Origin: Thinopyrum elongatum
Taxonomy: Eukaryota > Streptophyta > Magnoliopsida > Poales > Poaceae
Reading direction: 5' to 3'
Length of the DNA: 64,000 nucleotides
NCBI GenBank assembly: GCA_011799875.1
Contig: CM022300.1
Span: forward strand, 168,905,837-168,969,836
Position 1 is the stretch's first letter; each line of letters starts with the position of its first letter. The notes under the pieces were generated by a model. The model was not told the DNA's origin. It saw only the letters and a program-made list of their open reading frames with translations, and did no database searches. The position numbers were made by a program, and so were the translations under genes. Shown one piece after another: positions 21,713-32,880 of the stretch.

Positions 21713-22122
21713 TGCCTCAAGGAGGAGCATGAGAAGGCGGCCACCGCTAAGGACGACGAGCTGAAGGCGGCCGTCGACGAGCGCACCGAGCTGGAGAAGG
21801 CACTCGAAGTGCGCCACCATGCCGGGGCTTGGAGCGGCATGGTACGTTGCTGGAAGCGCAGCACCTGGATGAGGTCTTCGCCAGTAAGTGTTTCTTTGTT
21901 GCTTTCGCTGGGTTGCGAGCCGACTGAGTTTTTTTGTTGCTAACTATCTTGCTTCTCTTCTTGACAAGGCACTTCCCGAAGACGTAGGGGACGGCGGATG
22001 AGGCCGTGCTTGCTCACTGGTCGACCCAGGCGAACGCGGGAGCCGGGCTTGACCCGAATGTCGCTTGGAGTTTCTCAAAGATTATGCATGCCGCTGAGGC
22101 CCTCCTGCAGATCCTGGGCAAG

Positions 22123-22127
22123 CAGTT
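22123..22127. repeat. Target-site duplication of LARD-6 (left copy)
   Basis: CAGTT at 22123-22127 against CAGAT at 32482-32486 (4 of 5). Confidence 0.7.
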
Positions 22128-23576
22128 TGTAACACCCCAAAAATTTAATCATCTTTTTACTAAATAAAATTTCGCCAGAATGAAAATTTTGAATTTTTAC
22201 TAGGTGTTTTATTAATTTCAGAACCATTTTCTATTTCTGTTTCTCAAAATTCTTCCCTCCATATCGAAATTTTTTGAAATAATATTGTGGCTTTGGTAGT
22301 TTTCTCAAATCATTTCAATTACATTTTAATAACAATAAGAATTATTTTCAGAATAAAAATTTGCCCCAAACAATTCTTTTAATAGCTTTTTCAATATTTT
22401 AAATGCCTCTATTGCACTACAACCATTTTAAATAATTCTTTTTAAATCCCACAAGAATTATGGGAGGTCATGTGATGCCTACATATCACTTTTATGCAAA
22501 AACCAAACTTGGTCTTTTGAAAATTTTGAGTGAAACAAGCTCTTTTCAATTCTGTCCAGTATTTGAGTTTCTACTACAACCCCAATTTTCCTTGACGCAA
22601 AAAGTCCCAAATTTTTCCCACTTATAGTCCTTCCAACCAAACCCTTAAGTCCAAAATTTTAGCTCCATTGGAATCTTTTTAGTTCACCAGATATTCCTCT
22701 ATAGTTTCTGTCCAGAAATGAATTTTGGTGAAACTTGCACTAGCAAGTTTCTCTTCTTGACAAACCAACCCTACCATCATCTCTACCATCTAAAGAGACT
22801 CCATCCTACCAAGTTTCGAATCCAGAAAAGTCTCCTAGCTTGCCCTAGCATTCTGTCGAACAGCTTCTGAGCATGACATAATTGTTGCATCATTCCAAAC
22901 TACAAATGCCACTTGATCATATGGCCAAACCACCGTGTCCCTAATCTTTATCCTGTCCTGGAGCATCATCCTGTCAAGTTTCCCCTTGCAGAAAAACCCC
23001 TAGGTCGCCCTGGCATTGCATCGAACACCCTGCGGGCGTGCTCTGGACGCGGCCAGAGCGTGTGTATTGCAGCCATTGGCATCGCGCTGCTGCCGCGCCC
23101 CTGCTGTTTGTCCCGCTCGCCCAAGTCTTTAGCTGGACCACCCAGGCCGCACTAAGCATCGCTGACATTCCCTCTCATTTGCTAGCACCGTCCAGGCGCC
23201 GTCCACCACCGACCAGCCGCCGCCGTCTCGGGCACGCCACCGCCCGCGATGCGTGACTCACTCCGAGCCATCCAGCTCCTCCCAGACATAACTGCGGCTG
23301 CCACCGCGCTCACCTAGCCCCACCAACTGCGCTGACCTCGCCCCCATCCGCGGCTAGCCATAAATGGCCGCCGCAGTAGTTTGCTGTGGGCAGCGCCGTC
23401 CGGGCCACCCGGCGCTCCCCTAAGCCCTCCAGCCCACCTGGAGGTTAGCTGCAGACCACCGGCCATCGCACCGACGCAACGGCCTCGCCACCGTCCGCAT
23501 CACGCCATCAATGAACCCTCACCACCGTAGCCGCTCTCTGGAAGCTATGGGCCGACGTACTCCGCCTATAAAAGGC

Positions 23577-23584
23577 CACTCTGA
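23577..23584 (+). promoter_or_regulatory. TATA box in 5' LTR of LARD-6
   Basis: TATAAAAG within CCGCCTATAAAAGGCCACTC. The right LTR has it at 29412-29419. Confidence 0.6.
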
Positions 23585-25787
23585 GCCTCACTCCACCTCG
23601 CCATCATCTCACCATCCTCATAGCCATCCTCCCGAACAAGCAACGGAGCCCGGGGATGCCGTCTTCTTCCTCTCCGGCAGAAGCTTCCGCCTCCACCCCT
23701 CGGATGAGACCGAGCTCTCCAGTACCTCCCCTCCATAGCTGACCACTACAGCGGACTCCCATCACCACCTCAAGCTTCCCCCGCACTCCAATTTCTCCTC
23801 CCTGTGGCCACGGCATCAACTCCATCATCGCCGTAGCCACCTTCCGCCATGGCTGAAGCCGCACTCGGCCTCGACCTCCCCAACCCCCAAGACCCAGCCA
23901 GGGGGTCGTGGCTCTCCTTTTCGAGCTCGCCGGTGTGCGGAGCTCCACCGGACGCTGCCTGGGTCACCGGCGCGAACGGCGGCCGACCTCCTCTGCCCCC
24001 TTCTCTGTTTTAGGCGGGAGAAGGGAGATGGAGCTGGCCAGCGGGCCACGTTGCCCTCCGGCCCCACCTGTCAAAGGCCCAGCACGAGGCCTGAGCCACT
24101 GACGGGTGGGCCTCGCCTAGTTAAGTGGATACGGCTTCTGGCAGAATCCGTTTTTGCTCACGGAAAAAACGTACTCCCTGGGGCACGCCTTCAACGTCAT
24201 CGTCTCTCCCGCGTGGCCAGCCGACCGGGCCAGGCCCAATAGCACCACGCGGCAAAATCGCGCTCAAGGCGCGTTTCTGATCTTCTCTTTTTTCTTTTTC
24301 AATAGGCTTCAAATAATTCCACATTAGTCTTTTCTACACCAAATTTGATGATCCAACTTTATATATACACCTAAATTCATGCTCTATTATTCCAGCCTAG
24401 GTGAACATTTTTCCTAAACTCAGTATCTACTGGATCTATTAAATAGTCCATTTCTTTAATTATCTCAGCTCAGGAATTTCATTAGTAATTCATATTAACT
24501 CCAAATAAATTGATTCTTTTTCTGTTATTTTTTATTTTTCATCTAGTTTATTTTAGTATTTATTTCAAAAATATTTGAAACAATTTTTTATACTGTTTTT
24601 GTATGTGGTGATTTCAATACTTTTGAAAATAGGAAATGGAGGGAAAATAAAATTCTCAAACTTTTGGAGTGCACCCAATATTTCTGCATGCTCAAGGCAA
24701 GCATCTTGAACACTTGATATGGTGAATGCATGGTAGTTTATTTGCTAGAATAATTTAAACATGACTATGTTAAATTCAAACTAAATTGCATACTGCTAGT
24801 AGTGCTTGCATGGTTTGAATTCGAGTAAAATTTGCATGCATGTAGTGTTGGCTTGTTTCATCGTACCGTGCATCATGTGTTGCCATGACTAACTTGCAGG
24901 AGCAAGCATAAGTGAAATATCGTTACCGGCAGAAGGATGATCACGTTGGAGCATGATCATGCCTTGATTGTTGTGCATGTTGGAGCATGCAAGGGTTGTG
25001 GCCCTGTTGGGATTGCTGTTGAAGGAATACCTTGTTGTGCTAACCATTGCAGGAAACTTAATGCCTCCTGAGTCGATCATAGATCGAGTCTTGTTCCGGT
25101 AACCCCCATACTTGTTTCGTGCTGCCACATGTTCCTGCCACAGGTAGGGTATGGTTCAGTAAGTTGATAACCCCTTTCCATGCACACACCGTACAGAGGG
25201 CCACGATGAGGGTTTCCTAGGGATCCGGGACTAAATCCTGTCATCAGGTCAGGGGGCATGGGTGTTTCCAGTTGTGACTGAGAGGGGGGCACCCCTTGGA
25301 ATCCGCGCGTATTAATAGTGATCCCATGCAGGACGTTGTTCTCTCCGTCTCAGTGTTTTTCTTGAACGATGCCTTGGGTGATTCCTGGCATCCAAAAATT
25401 TAATCTGGTGTGTGCTGGTCAGGTGTGTTTTCATCCCAAAGACCGTAATGGGAATTAGTTGGTGTCACGGTACTGACTAAAGAAATCCTTTACTTGTGGG
25501 TAAAGAGTACACCCTCTGCAGAGTTTAAACCTATTCGAATAGCCGTGTCCATGGTTAAGGGCTACAGTCTGGGTTGGTCAAGTGTCGGTCTTAGTGTCGG
25601 TCTTCGGAGGAAAATAATTAATTGGGCCTGAACTAGTTTGCAGGATATTGTTATCATCACTAACGCAGTCATGGTTATTTGAATACTATTGCTGTGAAAT
25701 TTTTTATGGTTATGCATATTATTGTAAACTAACCTGTTTCTCTTATTTTAAATTTCCTGAGTGTCTCAGGGGCTGGCTAGACTACCC

Positions 25788-26062
25788 CGGGCACTCAATT
25801 TTATTTTCAAGACCTCTCGTGGCGTCCCTCGAGTTAACAGGCGGTTTATCACGCCACTACTCTTGTGGACACCCGATTGGCATTTCTCTTCAAGTCCGAC
25901 CGTGGCGTCACTTGACACCCGACTGGCATTACTTTTCAAGACCTCTCGTGGCGTCGCCTGAGTTGTCGGATGGTCCTGTCTCGTCCGATTTCTCTTTTAG
26001 ACACCCGTTTGGCATTTCTCTTCAAGACCTACCGTGGTGTCACTTGACATCCGACCGGAATT
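25788..26062 (+). repeat. Degenerate tandem array in LARD-6 LTR
   Basis: Four to five imperfect units of the form CACCCGANTGGCATTTCT, then TCAAGACCTCTCGTGGCGTC, repeat head to tail. The array is kept in the right LTR at 31635-31909. Confidence 0.75.
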
Positions 26063-26638
26063 TCTTTTATTTTGTTTTCCTTTGACTTTCCTTGTTTATC
26101 ACTAACAATTTTATATATTTTCACGTGCTAATATTTTATCATGCCATGAATTAATCCCTGTCAGCATGCATTTTATATAGTCCAGCATGAGCATACGCAT
26201 AAAGTTTGGTTCATCATGATCTTATAATTTAATTGTTGCATTCGGTATATCTTTTGTTCAAGATGTTTGCGAGTACATTCAAACGTACTCACAGGCTTGT
26301 CCCTGGCTATTTACTTGGCTAGGTCAGGATTTCTACAAGGAGTACCACAGCGATGTCGGTGCGGAGCCTAGGATGGCAGCCATGCGGGATAGTAATTATC
26401 CAGGTCAGCCGTTCCTGTGGGAATGGAGCCCCATCGACGTTGAAGAACCGCGAGACAATTCTGTCATCCACCACCGGAATCACTGTTGTATCATTAGACC
26501 TTTATGGTCTTGTATCCAATTCTTGTAATAGCTTGGTAATCTGTAACAAGGACGTGTCCACCAGTAACGGTAATCCTGGGCTGGTGATGACACGAGGGGT
26601 TAATTTTCTGGGATATTTTGTCCCGGCCTCGGCAGCCT

Positions 26639-26651
26639 TGGTATCAGAGCC
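26639..26651 (+). other. Primer-binding site of LARD-6
   Basis: TGGTATCAGAGCC lies 4 bp after the LTR end. This is the classic plant initiator-tRNA-Met primer site and differs from the TGGCGC-type sites of the Tat elements. Confidence 0.9.
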
Positions 26652-26956
26652 AGGCTGACCATTGGCTAATCCTATCCTAGCCTGGTCACTATCCCTAGGT
26701 TTCCACACCGTCCACATCCTTTCCTGTCCACAGTGAAGCCCATCTCATCCAATAAGCCTACACAGTGGCGGCCAACACCTTTTGACAGTCGGTGCCCAAC
26801 CTATCAACCTAGCCCATAGGCTGTGTGCCTGTGGCCGGCACCTGCGTTGTCCTATCCGCAAGCGTGCGATGGAAGACTCCGCTGGCTTATAAGAGAAGTC
26901 TTGCCCCAACCCAGCACATCACAGCCTCACTCTCAGTTCAATATCCAACCACCAAG

Positions 26957-27754
26957 ATGCCAGGCCTCATCGTGCACAATGAGACCACCGCAGCCAAGCT
27001 TGAAGGCTTTGTAGTCATCCTTGCCAATCTCACCCGTCATGCTCTCGGCATCAAAGAGCCGCCAGAGTATGTCGTGTACCAAGAGCACGCGAGTGATGCC
27101 ATCCATCACTACTGGGCCACGGTGCACATCTACAGGAGGGGCATCACCGCGGAGCGCCCTTACCGGTTCACCGGGAGGACAACCACCGACGAGCCCCAAG
27201 CCATCCAACTTGCAGCCCGAGAAGCTGTAGTTCAACTCCAACATCGGTCGCCGAGGGTTAACTACCGCTCCTTCTACTACTACCCTAGTGGTGAAGGCTA
27301 TGCTAGGCCGACCCAAGTCGCTAATGGAGACCATGAGACGGATCCTGCCCTGGTGCATCTGGTGCGCTACCTGAGGGCGCAAGAGGCACTGTTCGATCAG
27401 GTCACCAATGATCTGATTGAGACCCGCAGGACACTTGCTCTCCTAACCCCGGTGAGAAGTGAAGCTGCACCTGCCACTGACAACCCAATAGTACTGTTCA
27501 GAAGGCCAATCGAACCTGTGAGGTCTGCCCCTGTTGCCCACCCGGGCAATGCATTCGTTACCCCAGATGAACTCTATCGTCTCTTTGGGATTTCCTCCAA
27601 CGGGACTACAGCCACTACACCCCGTGTGGGTCATCATTGCTACCCCAACCCTGCAGCTCCTCATAACACTCCAGTCAACTCCGACGTTGAAGCCCCCGGA
27701 GAAGCCTCGACGTCCATGAGACACGCCCGTCTGGATGTCGACGAAGTGGACTGA
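26957..27754 (+). CDS. LARD-6 internal ORF, 265 aa, possible dsRNA-binding-like fold
   Basis: This is an uninterrupted ORF from the ATG 26957 (MPGLIVHNETTAAKLEGF) to a stop at 27754. I chose this ATG over the in-frame upstream extension to 26825 because it follows ACCAAG, a reasonable context, after a leader. It fills most of the internal domain. No gag, zinc-knuckle or pol motif is present. Residues about 37-98 read PEYVVYQEH, HYWATVHIYRRG, PYRFTGRTTTDEPQAIQLAAREAVVQLQ. This alpha-beta-beta-beta-alpha order with an Ala-rich final helix recalls a double-stranded-RNA-binding motif. A charged helix follows (LVRYLRAQEALFDQVTNDLIETRRTLALL) and then a Pro/Thr-rich tail. The fold is inferred from pattern only. 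Survival of the frame while the LTRs have diverged suggests the copy was young or functional when inserted. Confidence 0.6.
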   Translation: MPGLIVHNETTAAKLEGFVVILANLTRHALGIKEPPEYVVYQEHASDAIHHYWATVHIYRRGITAERPYRFTGRTTTDEPQAIQLAAREAVVQLQHRSPRVNYRSFYYYPSGEGYARPTQVANGDHETDPALVHLVRYLRAQEALFDQVTNDLIETRRTLALLTPVRSEAAPATDNPIVLFRRPIEPVRSAPVAHPGNAFVTPDELYRLFGISSNGTTATTPRVGHHCYPNPAAPHNTPVNSDVEAPGEASTSMRHARLDVDEVD

Positions 27755-27943
27755 GTCCGCCAAAGTAGTTGTCGAGTCCTAGTTACCCTGTTGATTCCAC
27801 CGTCGCCGTAGACGATTATGTGTATATTTCTAGCAGTGTGTAGTGTTTGATTGAATGATGTGCTTGCGTGTTATTATCTTGTGCATGATTGCTTATCTGT
27901 TGTGATTTGCATTTAGTTCCTCCGTCCTTAACAAATCTCGAGG

Positions 27944-27971
27944 ACGAGATTTTCTTAAGGGGGGTAGAGTT
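27944..27971 (+). other. Polypurine tract of LARD-6
   Basis: AAGGGGGGTAGAGTT (27957-27971) precedes the right LTR. Just upstream lies the dyad ATCTCGAGGACGAGAT. This CGAGGACGA...AAGGGGGG arrangement resembles the 3' end of Tekay/Del-type chromovirus elements, a hint at its autonomous ancestor. Confidence 0.8.
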
Positions 27972-30900
27972 TGTAACACCCCAAAAATTTAATCATGTTT
28001 TTACTAAATAAAATTTGGCCAGAATTAAAATTTTGAATTTTTACTAGGTCTTTTATTAATTTCAGAACCATTTTCTGTTTCTGTTTTTCAAAATTCTTCC
28101 CTCCATATAGAAATTTTTGGAAATAATATTGTAGCTTTGGTAGTTTTCTCAAATCATTTCAATTACATTTTAATAACAGTAAGAATTATTTTCAGAATAA
28201 AAATTTGCCCAAAACAATTCTTTTAATAGCTTTTTCAATATTTTAAATGCCTCTATTGCACTACAACCATTTTAAATAATTCTTTTTAAATCCCACAAAA
28301 ATTATGGGAGGTCATGTGATGCCTACATATCACTTTTATGCAAAAAACCAAACTTGGTCTTTTGAAAATTTTGAGTGAAACAAGCTCTTTTCAATTCTGT
28401 CTAGTATTTGAGTTTCTACTACAACCTCAATTTTCCTTGACGCAAAATTCCCAAATTTTTCCCACTTATAGTCCTTCCAAACAAACCCTTAAGTCCAAAA
28501 TTTTAGCTCCATTGGAATCTTTTTAGTTCACCAAATATTCCTCTACAGTTTCTGTCCAGAAATGAATTCTGGTGAAACTTGCACTAGCAAGTTTCTCTTC
28601 TTGACAAACCAACCCTACCATCATCTCTACCATCTAAAGAGACTCCATCCTACCAAGTTTCAAATCTAGAAAAGTCTCCTAGCTTACCCTAGCATTCTGT
28701 CGAACAGCTTGTGAGCATGACAGAATTGTTGCATCTTTCCAAACTACAAATGCCACTTGATCATATGGCCAAACCATCGTGTCCCTAATCTTTATCCTGT
28801 CTAGGAGCATCATCCTGTCAAGTTTCCCCTTGCAGAAAAACCCCCTAGGTCGCCCTGGCATTGCATCGAGCACCCTGCGGGCGTGCTCTTGAGGCGGCTA
28901 GATTGCGTGTATTGCGGCCATTGGCATCGCGCTGCTGCCGCGCCCCTACTGTTTCTCGCGCTCGCCCAAGTCTTTAGCTGGACCACCTAGGACGCACTGA
29001 GCATCGCCGACATTCCCTTTCATCTGCTAGCGCCGTCCAGGCGCCGTCCACCACCGACCAGCCGCCGCCGTCTTGGGCACGCCACCGCCCGCGATGCATG
29101 GCTTACTCCGAGCCATCCAGCTCCTCCCAGACATAACTGCGGCTGCCACTGCCCTCGCCTAGCTCCACCAACTGCGCTGACCTCGCCCCCATCCGCGGGT
29201 AGCCATAAATGGCCACCGCCGTAGTTTGCTATGGGCAGCGCCGTCCGGGCCACCCGACGCTCCCCTAAGCCCTCCAGCGCACCTGGAGGTCAGCTGCAGA
29301 CCACCGGCCATCGCACCGACCCAACGGCCTCGCCAGCGTCCGCGTCACGCCATCAATGAACCCTCACCACCGTAGCCGCTCTCTGGAAGCTACGGGCCGA
29401 CGTACTCCGCCTATAAAAGGCCACTCTGAGACTCACTCCAGCTCGCCATCATCTCACCATCCTCATAGCCATCCTCCCGAACAAGCAACGGAGCCCGGGG
29501 ATGCCATCTTGTTCCTCTCCGGCAGAAGCTTCCGCCTCCACCCCTCGGATGAGACCGATCTCTCCACTACCTCCCCTCCGTAGCTGACCACTACAGGGGA
29601 CTCCCATCACCACCTCAAGCTTCCCCCGCACTCCAATTTCTCCTCCCTGTGGCCATGGCATCAACTCCATCATCGCCGTAGCCACCTTCCGCCATGGATG
29701 AAGCCGCACTCGGCCTCGACCTCCCCAACCCCCAAGACCCAGCCAGGGGGTTGTGGCTCTTCTTTTCGAGCTCGCCGGTGTGCGGAGCTCCACCGGACGC
29801 TGCCTGGGTCGCCGGCGCGAATGGCGGCCGACCTCCTCTGCCCCCTTCTCTGTTTCAGGTGGGAGAAGGGAGATGGAGCTGGCCAGCGGGCCACGTTGCC
29901 CTCCGGCCCCACCTGTTAAAGTTCCAACACGAGGCCTGAGCCACTGACGGTTGGGCCTCGCCTAGTTAAATGGATACGGCTTCTGGCGGAATCCGTTTTT
30001 GCTCACAAAAAACGTACTCCCTGGGGCACGCCTTCGACGTCACCGTCTCTCCCGCGTGGCCAGCCGACCGGGCCAGGCCCAATAGCACCACGCGGCTAAA
30101 TCACGCTCAAGGCGCGTTTCTGATCTTCTCTTTTTTCTTTTTCAATAGGCTTCAAATAATTCCACAGTAGTCTTTTCTACACCAAATTTGATGATCCAAC
30201 TTGATATATACACCTAAATTCATGCTCTATTATTCCAGCCTAGGTGAACATTTTTCCTAAACTCAGTATCTACTGGATCTATTAAATAGTCCATTTCTTT
30301 AATTATCTCAGCTCAGTAATTTCATTAGTAATTCATACTAACTCCAAATAAATTGATTCTTTTTCTGTTATTTTTTATTATTCATCTAGTTTATTTTAGT
30401 ATTTATTTCAAAAATAGTTGAAACAATTTTTTATACTATTTTTGGATTATGTGGTGATTTCAATACTTTTGAAAATAGGAAATGGAGGGAAAAATAAAAT
30501 TCTCAAACTTTTGGAGTGCACCCAATATTTCTGCATGCTCAAGGCAAGCATCTTGAACACTTGATAAGGTGAATGCATGGTAGTTTATTTGCTAGAATAA
30601 TTTAAACATGACTATGTTAAATTCAAACTAAATTGCATATTGCTAGTAGTGCTTGCATGGTTTGAATTCGAGTAAAATTTGCATGCATGTAGTATTGGCA
30701 TATTTCATCGTACCGTGCTTCGTGTGTTGCCATGACTAACTAGTAGGAGCAGGCAAAAGTGAAATATCGTTACCGGCAGAAGGATGATCACGTTGGAGCG
30801 TGATCATGCCTTGATTGTTGTGCATGTTGGAGCATGCAAGGGTTGTGGCCCTGTTGGGATTGCTGTTGAAGGAATACCTTGTTGTGCTAACCATTGCAGG

Positions 30901-32481
30901 AAACTTAATGCCTCCTGAGTCGACCATAGATCGAGTCTTGTTCCGGTAACCCCCATACTTGTTTCGTGCTGCCACAGGTTCCTGCCACAGGTAGGGTATG
31001 GTTCAGTAAGTTGATAACCCCTTTCCATGCACACACGGTACAGAGGGCCACGATGAGGGTTTCCCAGGGATCCAGGACTAAATCCTGTCATCGGGTCAGG
31101 GGGCATGGGTGTTTCCAGTTGTGACTGAGAGGGGGGCACCCCTTGGAATCCGCCCATATTAATAGTGATCCCATGCAGGACGTTGGTCTCTCCGTCTCAG
31201 AGTTTTTCTTGAACGATGCCTTGGGTGATTCCTGGCATCCGGAAAGTTAATCTGGTGTGTGCTGGTCAGGTGTGTTTTCAACCCAAAGACTGTAATGGGA
31301 ATTAGTCGGTGTCACGGTACTGACTAAAGAAATCCTTTACTTGTGGGTAAAGAGTACACCCTCTGCAGAGTTTAAATCTATTCGAATAGCCGTGTCCGCG
31401 GTTAAGGGCTACAGTCTGGGTTGGTCAAGTGTCGGTCTTAGTGTCGGTCTTCAGAGGAAAATAATTAATTGGGCCTGAAATATTTTGCGGGATATTGTTA
31501 TCATCACTAACGCCATCATGGTTATTTGAATACTATTGCTGTGAATTTTTTTATGGTTATGCATATTATTGTAAACTAACATGTTTCTCTTATTTTAATT
31601 TTCCTGAGTGTCTCAGGGGCTGGCTAGACTGCACCGGGCACTCAATTTTATTTTCAAGACCTCTCGTGGCGTCCCTCGAGTTAACAGGCGGTTTATCACG
31701 CCACTACTCTTGTGGACACCCGATTGGCATTTCTCATCAAGTCCGACCGTGGCGTCACTTGACACCCGACTGGCATTTCTTTTCAAGACCTCTCATGGCG
31801 TCGCCTGAGTTCTCGGATGGTCCTGTCTCGTCCGATTTCTCTTTTAGACACCCGTTTGGCATTTCTCTTCAAGACCTACCGTGGTGTCACTTGACATTCG
31901 ACCGGCATTTCTTTTATTTTGTTTTCCTTTGACTTTCCTTGTTTGTCACTAACAATTTTATATATTTTCACATGCTAATATTTTATCATGCCATGAATTA
32001 AGCCCTGTCAGCATGCATTTTATGTAGTCCAGCATGAGCATACGCATAAAGTTTGGTTCATCATGATCTTATAATTTAATTGTTGCATTCGGTATATCTT
32101 TTGTTCATGATGTTTGCGAGTACATTCAAACGTACTCACAGGCTTGTCCCTAGCTATTTACTTGGCCAGGTCAGGATTTCTACAAGGAGTACCACAGCGA
32201 TGTCCGTGCGGAGCCTAGGATAGCAGCCATGCGGGATAGGAATTTTCCATGTTAGCCGTTCCTGTGGGAATGGAGCCCCATCGACGTTGAAGAACCGCGA
32301 GACAATTTTGTCATCCACCACCGGAATCACTGTTGTATCATTAGACCTTTATGGTCTTGTATCCAATTCTTGTAATAGCTTGGTAATCTGTAACAAGGAC
32401 GTGTCCACCAGTAACGGTAATCCTGGGCTGGTGTTGACACGAGGGGTTAATTTTCTGGGATATTTTGTCCCGGCCCCGGCA
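27972..32481 (+). repeat. 3' LTR of LARD-6
   Basis: 4510 bp, co-linear with the 5' LTR. It includes TATAAAAG at 29412-29419 and the tandem array at 31635-31909. Confidence 0.9.
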
Positions 32482-32880
32482 CAGATGGCGTGGGTGTCCG
32501 AAGCCGGAGTGGGGATGACGGCGGCCCTCTGGCCCGGCGCCGTCGAGCCCACCAGCTTCACACGGCTGGTGCGGTGGCTGGAAGCCGGACCGGCACGGCT
32601 TCACGCGCGGCGCGTCTCTGCCGCTCGTGCCGGTGCCGACCTGGCGCTGAGGTTTGTCATGTCGTGGAATCCGGGCCTGAACTTGGACCGGCTGGCGGCC
32701 CTGCGAGCCGGCGCGGAGCCCCAACTGCAGGCGGAGGCGGGCCGGATCGCTGCACGGGGTAGCTACCTAGCCTCATTTGCATTGCATGACATGTTCCAGG
32801 TAGAGCGGACCAAAGACGGTGGGGTCATGCCGCCTGACAGCTTCGGCTTGCTGCTCGACGACGCAGAAGGACGCTTCTAG
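32482..32880 (+). pseudogene. Antisense PF04195-like gene of Tat-5, 3' part
   Basis: It continues the gene interrupted at 22127. The text QMAWVSEAGVGMTAALWPG follows the right LTR of LARD-6, then LVRWLEAGPARLHARRVSAARAGADLALRF and LNLDRLAALRAGAE. This is the alpha-helical C-terminal region of the same family, ending at a TAG (32880). Similar text continues after the stop to about 33032, so the stop may be secondary. The break is explained fully by LARD-6. Confidence 0.7.

Larger units (their letters stand above)
18648..22127 (+). pseudogene. Antisense PF04195-like coiled-coil gene of Tat-5, 5' part
   Basis: It is opposite in strand to the pol of Tat-5. It begins MARPKGSWEGSVVTAEDL at the ATG 18648, then RVVFFSYFKHWFGLPLSDFF and LSGFVTLCEGYLSVEPSIDLWARFFFL, the pattern of the PF04195 'putative gypsy type transposon' family. 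After a frameshift near 19015 it continues with SAKKWQNSFFYVRNLG. Exon-like blocks follow at 19436-19735, 20117-20396 and 20780-20919. Pro/Ala/Glu repeats encoded by GCCGGAGGGAACGCC units lie at 20585-20650. A long coiled coil runs at 21330-21840 with two 114-bp (38-codon) repeats. It is cut by LARD-6 at 22127 (AEALLQILGKQ) and resumes at 32482. The biochemical role of the family is unknown. The frameshift, stops and insertion make it a pseudogene. Confidence 0.75.
22128..26634 (+). repeat. 5' LTR of LARD-6
   Basis: AT-rich outer parts (22128-22900, 24300-24900) flank a GC-rich centre. TATAAAAG lies at 23577-23584. A degenerate tandem array lies near the 3' end (25788-26062). Short ORFs inside, such as 25648-26085, recur in the other LTR and show no family resemblance. 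Confidence 0.9.
22128..32481 (+). mobile_element. LARD-6: large retrotransposon derivative with 4.5 kb LTRs
   Basis: LTRs 22128-26634 (4507 bp) and 27972-32481 (4510 bp) flank an internal domain of only 1337 bp. The element begins TGTAACACCCC and ends CGGCA, has an initiator-Met-type PBS (TGGTATCAGAGC) and a PPT. No gag, protease, RT or integrase is present. One ORF (26957-27754) fills the internal domain. By layout it resembles barley Sukkula-type LARDs, but its internal domain is shorter than I recall for those. By eye the first 255 bp of the LTRs differ at about 11 sites. The family assignment is an inference. Confidence 0.85.

Noticed and set aside
18648..22127. A host gene model starting at 18648
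   Set aside because: It lies between the 3' LTR and pol of Tat-5, is split by LARD-6, and has counterparts in the same slot of Tat-1 and Tat-9, so it belongs to the element.
25788..26062. CRISPR-like regular repeats
   Set aside because: The units are imperfect, head to tail without unique spacers, and inside a plant LTR.
25648..26085. 145-codon ORF in the LARD-6 LTR, repeated at 31495-31932
   Set aside because: It overlaps the degenerate tandem array, has no family resemblance, and recurs only because the LTR is duplicated.
26957..27754. LARD-6 ORF as a diverged gag
   Set aside because: No capsid blocks, no Cys/His box and no basic nucleocapsid tail can be seen.
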